From assembly GCA_040881995.1 (NCBI GenBank), contig JBBECD010000100.1, forward strand, positions 1 to 30,844: 30,844 bases of DNA, given 5' to 3'. This document shows positions 29,364-30,844 of the stretch, piece after piece. The notes beneath the pieces are model-generated. The model saw only the letters and a list, made by a program, of their open reading frames with translations, had not been told where the DNA came from and searched no databases. Made by a program: the position numbers and the translations under genes. Origin of the DNA: JAQCEJ01 sp040881995 (GTDB taxonomy: Bacteria; Planctomycetota; Planctomycetia; Planctomycetales; Planctomycetaceae). Positions within the stretch are counted from its first letter, which is position 1, and each line of letters starts with the position of its first letter.

Positions 29364-30617
29364 TCACTCATCATTTAACTCGTCAATTCGCCGCGATAAA
29401 AATTGTCGCTCGGGTTCGAGTTTCGCCAAGGCGAGAGCCTGTTCAAATGCCGCGCGGGCTTCGTCCGCGTTGCCGAGCCGGCGATGTAGATCGGCCCGGG
29501 TGGCGTGCGTGAGGTGGTAATCGATCAATTCGCCGCGGGCCAGAATCGCACCGATCAGTTCGAGTCCCGCGGCGGGGCCGTCCCGCATCGCCACGGCGAC
29601 GGCTCGATTCAATTCCACGACCGGTGACGGCACGGCGCGAGACAAGACATCGTAGAGAGCGACGATCTGCGACCAGTCGGTGTCGGCGGGCGTCGCCGCA
29701 TCGGCGTGCACGGCGGAGATCGCCGCCTGCAACGTGTAAGAGCCGATGCGCCCCGACGTCAGCGCCCGCTCGACAAGCGACTTGCCCTCGGCGATCAGAC
29801 TGCGATTCCACAACGCGCGGTCTTGATTGTCGAGCAAGATGATTTCGCCGCTCGCCGAGGTCCGCGCCTCGCGGCGGGATTCGTGCAGCAGCATCAGGGC
29901 GAGTAATCCGACGACCTCGGCATCGGGAAGCAATTCGACGAGCAGCCGGCCGAGCCGAATCGCTTCGCCCGACAGGTCGGGCCGGGTGAGCGAATCGCCC
30001 GACGAGGCAGCGTACCCTTCGTTGAAGACGAGATAAATCACCTGCAACACCGTTTCGATGCGTTCGGGAAGATCGTCGCGCGACGGGACTTGATACGGTA
30101 TCCCCGCATCGCGAATTTTCGATTTGGCCCGCACGATACGCTGAGCGACCGTTGGCGGCGACGTGAAAAACGCACTGGCGATCGCTTCAGTTGTTAAGCC
30201 GCAGACTTCGCGGAGCGTCAATGCGATTTGTGCTTCGGGAGAAAGAGCCGGATGGCAACAGGTGAAAATCAGCCGTAAGCGGTCGTCTTCGACCCCCTCG
30301 TGTTCGGCGTCGGCGGGTGCTTGCGCGTTGTGATCGAGCCGCTCGGCGATGTGCGATAACGAGGCATCAAACCGAGCCCGGCGCCGCATGGCATCGACGG
30401 CTTTGAAGCGTCCTGCCGACACCAGCCAGGCGCAGGGATTGTCGGGAACTCCCTCCGTGGGCCATTGTGCGACCGCCGCCGCGAAAGCGTCGTGCAGCGC
30501 TTCTTCAGCCAGATCGAAATCACCCAGCAGGCGAACCAGCGTGGCGAACACCCGGCGCGATTCGGAGCGATAAACGTTCTCGACCGTCTCGCGCACGTTT
30601 TGCGCCGGCTGGTTCAT
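29364..30617 (-). CDS. ECF sigma factor with long C-terminal extension (ECF42-type)
   Basis: 417-residue RNA polymerase sigma factor. Region 2 (about 12-80) contains LLGDFDLAEEALHDAFAAA and NPCAWLVSAGRFKAVDAMRR; region 4 (about 112-165) contains LTLREVCGLTTEAIASAFFTSPPTVAQRIVRAK, a helix-turn-helix for the -35 box. The extension (about 180-417) holds QVIYLVFNEGYAASSGD and TPR-like helices (NADEARAAFEQALALA), as in the ECF42 group, where the extension replaces an anti-sigma factor in controlling activity. ECF42 members are genetically tied to DGPF/YCII proteins, which is exactly the arrangement downstream. ATG 30617. Promoter and inducing signal cannot be seen. Confidence 0.93.
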   Translation of the reverse strand: MNQPAQNVRETVENVYRSESRRVFATLVRLLGDFDLAEEALHDAFAAAVAQWPTEGVPDNPCAWLVSAGRFKAVDAMRRRARFDASLSHIAERLDHNAQAPADAEHEGVEDDRLRLIFTCCHPALSPEAQIALTLREVCGLTTEAIASAFFTSPPTVAQRIVRAKSKIRDAGIPYQVPSRDDLPERIETVLQVIYLVFNEGYAASSGDSLTRPDLSGEAIRLGRLLVELLPDAEVVGLLALMLLHESRREARTSASGEIILLDNQDRALWNRSLIAEGKSLVERALTSGRIGSYTLQAAISAVHADAATPADTDWSQIVALYDVLSRAVPSPVVELNRAVAVAMRDGPAAGLELIGAILARGELIDYHLTHATRADLHRRLGNADEARAAFEQALALAKLEPERQFLSRRIDELNDE

Positions 30618-30844
30618 GACGAGGGTTCCTCGATACGAGCGGGCGTTGCTCGCGTTTCAATCCCCCTCCCACGCGAAGGGGGCGATGTTCATTATATCGA
30701 AGCCGTTGCTCGCATCATATCTTGATGACCGAGCGCTCGGCTGCGCAAAGCCTTCGTCACAACATGAGGATTGATGACGTACAACACCTTGTGCGTTCAA
30801 CGAGGCGACGCATCAAACGAATGACGCTTTGTCTTCAGCCCCAA
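30618..30844. other. Upstream region of the sigma gene with decayed repeats
   Basis: No gene is visible. 30729-30755 (GAGCGCTCGGCTGCGCAAAG then CCTTCGTC) resembles the GCGTCGCGGCTAACC repeat family, and ACACCTTGTGCGTTCAACGA from about 30784 resembles the left end of the 75-bp element, which would continue past the window edge. Confidence 0.35.

Overview
The window reads as a chromosomal segment of a planctomycete-like bacterium. This is an inference from gene content and style: a large membrane-anchored Ser/Thr kinase, the futalosine route to menaquinone (mqnA/mqnC), an ABC-2 permease fused to a CPBP protease, an ECF sigma factor with DGPF/YCII partners, and GC-rich DNA full of small palindromic intergenic repeats. 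No rRNA, tRNA or CRISPR array was seen.

Layout: 1-2446 (minus) holds thiC with a VapB/VapC-type toxin-antitoxin pair overlapping its end; vapC runs off the left edge. 2659-3642 (plus) is a PfkB/adenosine-kinase-like sugar kinase, convergent with a 1007-aa transmembrane Ser/Thr kinase (3777-6800, minus). About 730 bp of apparently empty DNA follows, then a 97-aa unknown protein (minus) and a metallophosphoesterase (plus). 8876-9496 is a self-contained REP/RAYT unit: a Y1 (HUH) transposase gene between two inverted palindromes, one of which supplies its stop codon. Transaldolase (minus) and purB (plus) diverge across a repeat-rich gap. An amidohydrolase and an ABC exporter pair (ATPase plus permease/CPBP fusion) lie on minus.

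16837-17435 is a 600-bp repeat cluster. 17436-20902 (minus) holds an ATP-grasp ligase, a polysaccharide deacetylase and a family-2 glycosyltransferase, probably a small surface-glycan locus. 21306-23277 (minus) is mqnA-mqnC, overlapping and closed by an intrinsic terminator. hom (plus) is convergent with the last block. 24851-30617 (all minus) holds an ECF42-type sigma factor followed by a YCII-GyrI fusion, two VOC proteins, a YCII protein, an SRPBCC protein, a DUF1428 protein and a DoxX protein, which looks like a sigma factor with its stress/detoxification target genes.

The most unusual signal is a dispersed 74-78 bp element, present at least five times (7526, 16858, 16947, 21026 reversed, 28111). 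Its ends are complementary (CTAACACAACC / GGTTGTGTTAG) and show paired base changes between copies, suggesting that end pairing is conserved. It is distinct from the RAYT-linked REP family, which has three copies here (8876, 9469, 17291). Starts were chosen by ribosome-binding site and family length; all functions are by recognition of sequence motifs without database searches.
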